From: Candidatus Saccharimonadales bacterium
GTDB taxonomy: Bacteria > Patescibacteriota > Saccharimonadia > Saccharimonadales > Saccharimonadaceae
DNA length: 11,730 bases
Assembly: GCA_030146045.1 (NCBI GenBank)
Contig: JASLDG010000003.1
Location: 1-11,730, forward strand
Direction: 5' to 3'
The position numbers were made by a program, and so were the translations under genes. This document shows positions 10,668-11,730 of the stretch, one piece after another; positions within the stretch are counted from its first letter, which is position 1; each line of letters begins with the position of its first letter. Below the pieces are notes generated by a model that worked only from the letters and a program-made list of their open reading frames with translations, was not told the DNA's origin and ran no database searches.

Positions 10668-11590
10668 TGAGTCGTCAGGCTCAGGAGACAAGTCGTTTTA
10701 TGAACGCAAAAATCGTTTTCAGCGCATGTGCATTCGTCACTTTGACGTTGGGTGCTGTAGTAAGTGTAGTGCAACCAGCACAGGCTACAATATACGAAGT
10801 AGACGGTAAGATTCGAATCTGCCATGCTACTTCATCGAACCCAAACTCAAATAACCCGTATAATAGCCAGGAAGTCAGTACCAACGCTGCAGGTAATGGC
10901 AACAATAGTATAAATGGTCATCTTACGCACACAGGTGAAGCTGGTCTTGTAATCTACAGTAATGAAATTCATGCTGAAGCAAAAGCCGACAAAAAAGACT
11001 GGGGTGATATCATTCCTCCAACAGATGCACACCCAAATGGACTCAACTGGACTATCGCAGGCCAGGCCGTATGGGCTAATGGCTGTAACTACGCAAACGA
11101 AGCAATGGCCAACGTAGACACCGAACCTGCAACGTGTGATGAAGGTGAGAAGCTTGTCTATGGCGCAACCACCAATGCAACCTTAAGCGGCACCGCAAAC
11201 GGCACATTCGGCCCAGGAGCCTACAGTGTTACTGCAACTGCTAACGCTGGCGCGCTCTTCCTCGACATCACTCCTCCTACTAACGTTAAAGTTTTCAACG
11301 GCACACTTGCTGGCGCACTCCCACATCAGCAGACCGACCCAGAAGCTCCTTGCTATGATGAGCCAGGTCGAGGTGGCGAAACACCGGAAACTCCTGAAAC
11401 GCCAAAAACACCGGAAACTCCAGTGTCAGCACCATCAGCACCGGCCGCACCTGCAGCCCCTGCCGTCGAGCTTCTTCCGAATACAGCTGGAGCTACCACA
11501 TCTGTCGTTGTAACAGCAGCCGCTGCATTTGCCGGCATCCTCCTTGCTGCCGCATACGCAGTCAAGACACGTATTCTCGCTCGTATGTAA
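10667..11590 (+). CDS. Secreted surface protein with LPNTA sorting-like signal (307 aa)
   Basis: An exported protein probably anchored to the cell surface. A signal peptide (hydrophobic core about 16-35, likely cleavage after AQA40) precedes a domain at about 48-140 with IRICHATSS, HLTHTG, KKDWGDIIPP, NGLNWTIAGQAVWANGC. From memory this ICH-x-T ... WGDIIPP ... NWT-x-x-GQA-W-NGC pattern recurs in surface proteins of actinobacteria and CPR bacteria. C52/C140 and C157/C229 are candidate disulphides. A second Thr/Ala-rich beta segment (157-229) is followed by a Pro/Thr/Ala stalk (238-266). The end is LPNTA (270-274), a hydrophobic helix (about 277-299) and the basic tail KTRILARM, the layout of a sortase substrate. 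LPNTA is the motif of class D sortases such as Bacillus anthracis SrtC. ATG 10700 (with CAGGAG upstream) would give 296 aa and is an alternative start. Confidence 0.88.
   Translation: MSRQAQETSRFMNAKIVFSACAFVTLTLGAVVSVVQPAQATIYEVDGKIRICHATSSNPNSNNPYNSQEVSTNAAGNGNNSINGHLTHTGEAGLVIYSNEIHAEAKADKKDWGDIIPPTDAHPNGLNWTIAGQAVWANGCNYANEAMANVDTEPATCDEGEKLVYGATTNATLSGTANGTFGPGAYSVTATANAGALFLDITPPTNVKVFNGTLAGALPHQQTDPEAPCYDEPGRGGETPETPETPKTPETPVSAPSAPAAPAAPAVELLPNTAGATTSVVVTAAAAFAGILLAAAYAVKTRILARM
11378..11425 (+). repeat. Degenerate repeat encoding the TPE-rich stalk
   Basis: Units of GAAAC(A/T/G)CC(G/T/A) encode ETP-ETP-ETP-KTP-ETP. The block is a typical cell-wall-spanning stalk before the sorting signal and a place where copy number could vary between strains. 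Confidence 0.75.
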
Positions 11591-11641
11591 TACAGGTAGA
11601 TCAAACGAAAGACTTTCGTGCACAAATCACTCCACCACATT

Positions 11642-11730
11642 ATGACAAAGATACCGCTCGGTTTACGGGTGGTATCTTTGTACATTCTCGTAGGTATACC
11701 GATTGCACTGCCAATACTCCACCAGCAACC
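11642..11730 (+). CDS. Possible start of a membrane protein (cut by window end)
   Basis: An ATG opens a frame that stays open to the window end (29 codons). It reads MTKIPLGLRVVSLYILVGIP and continues IALPIL, which could be an N-terminal membrane anchor. There is no ribosome binding site, and the first 13 codons lie entirely within a strong hairpin that is easily explained as a terminator. A sortase would make sense here after an LPNTA protein, but the visible residues do not show one. Confidence 0.25.
   Translation, partial: MTKIPLGLRVVSLYILVGIPIALPILHQQ
11645..11681 (+). terminator. Long hairpin, likely terminator of the surface-protein gene
   Basis: ACAAAGATACC (11645-11655) pairs perfectly with GGTATCTTTGT (11671-11681). 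The inner GCTCG/CGGGT pairs too (two G-U), giving a 16-bp stem with a 5-nt loop. It lies 55 nt after the stop. The T-rich part is inside the stem and no T-run follows, so termination may be imperfect. A small hairpin, ACGAAA/TTTCGT (11605-11619), lies just before it. Confidence 0.6.

Noticed and set aside
11353..11685. Minus-strand frame of 110 codons opposite the surface gene
   Set aside because: Its Ala/Gly/Val repeats are the reverse image of the Pro/Ala/Thr stalk; it is a shadow.
1..11730. CRISPR array, insertion sequence, att site or prophage
   Set aside because: No regularly spaced repeats, transposase or integrase motifs, or terminal inverted repeats with target duplications were seen on either strand.

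Overview
The window looks like a chromosomal segment from a small-genome bacterium of the Patescibacteria (CPR), possibly a Saccharibacterium. This is inference. The support is: several genes with a -10 box only 6-10 nt from the ATG and no ribosome binding site, many lineage-restricted unknown proteins beside a few recognisable families, and a small secreted protein ending in an LPNTA sorting-like motif. TAA, TAG and TGA all act as stops, which argues against the UGA-reassigned CPR groups (SR1/Absconditabacteria and Gracilibacteria). No CRISPR, IS, tRNA or rRNA was found.

Layout. Bases 1-213 hold the 3' end of an unknown gene, closed by a strong terminator. Bases 291-523 hold a promoter, a structured non-coding RNA whose two ends pair, and an intrinsic terminator. 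A small gene of unknown function (565-816) with its own terminator follows directly. Two unknown soluble proteins (909-1970, 2021-3001) come next. A cytoplasmic FKBP-type prolyl isomerase (2998-3366, minus) converges on the second and overlaps it by 4 nt. Divergent from FKBP is an HD-domain phosphohydrolase with a cyclic-nucleotide-phosphodiesterase-like metal motif (3434-4387).

An ABC exporter pair follows: ATPase 4416-5162 and permease 5155-6360, which overlap by 8 nt. Then come an HxlR-type regulator (6393-6713) and an OmpR-type response regulator with its histidine kinase (6765-8580). Together these form a membrane-stress or export block with two candidate regulators. A small membrane or secreted protein (8611-8955, minus) converges on the kinase.

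The last part has a divergent Gre-like transcript-cleavage factor (9209-9673). A bidirectional palindromic terminator separates it from a winged-helix + degenerate-NUDIX protein (9846-10532, minus). This last gene is divergent from the LPNTA surface protein (10667-11590) across a 134-nt AT-rich region carrying direct repeats. The arrangement suggests a sensor-repressor facing its target. The window ends in a strong hairpin and possibly the start of another gene.

The best candidates for something undescribed are the structured RNA at 328-523, the winged-helix/NUDIX regulator with its surface-protein neighbour, and the leaderless extended -10 promoter pattern.
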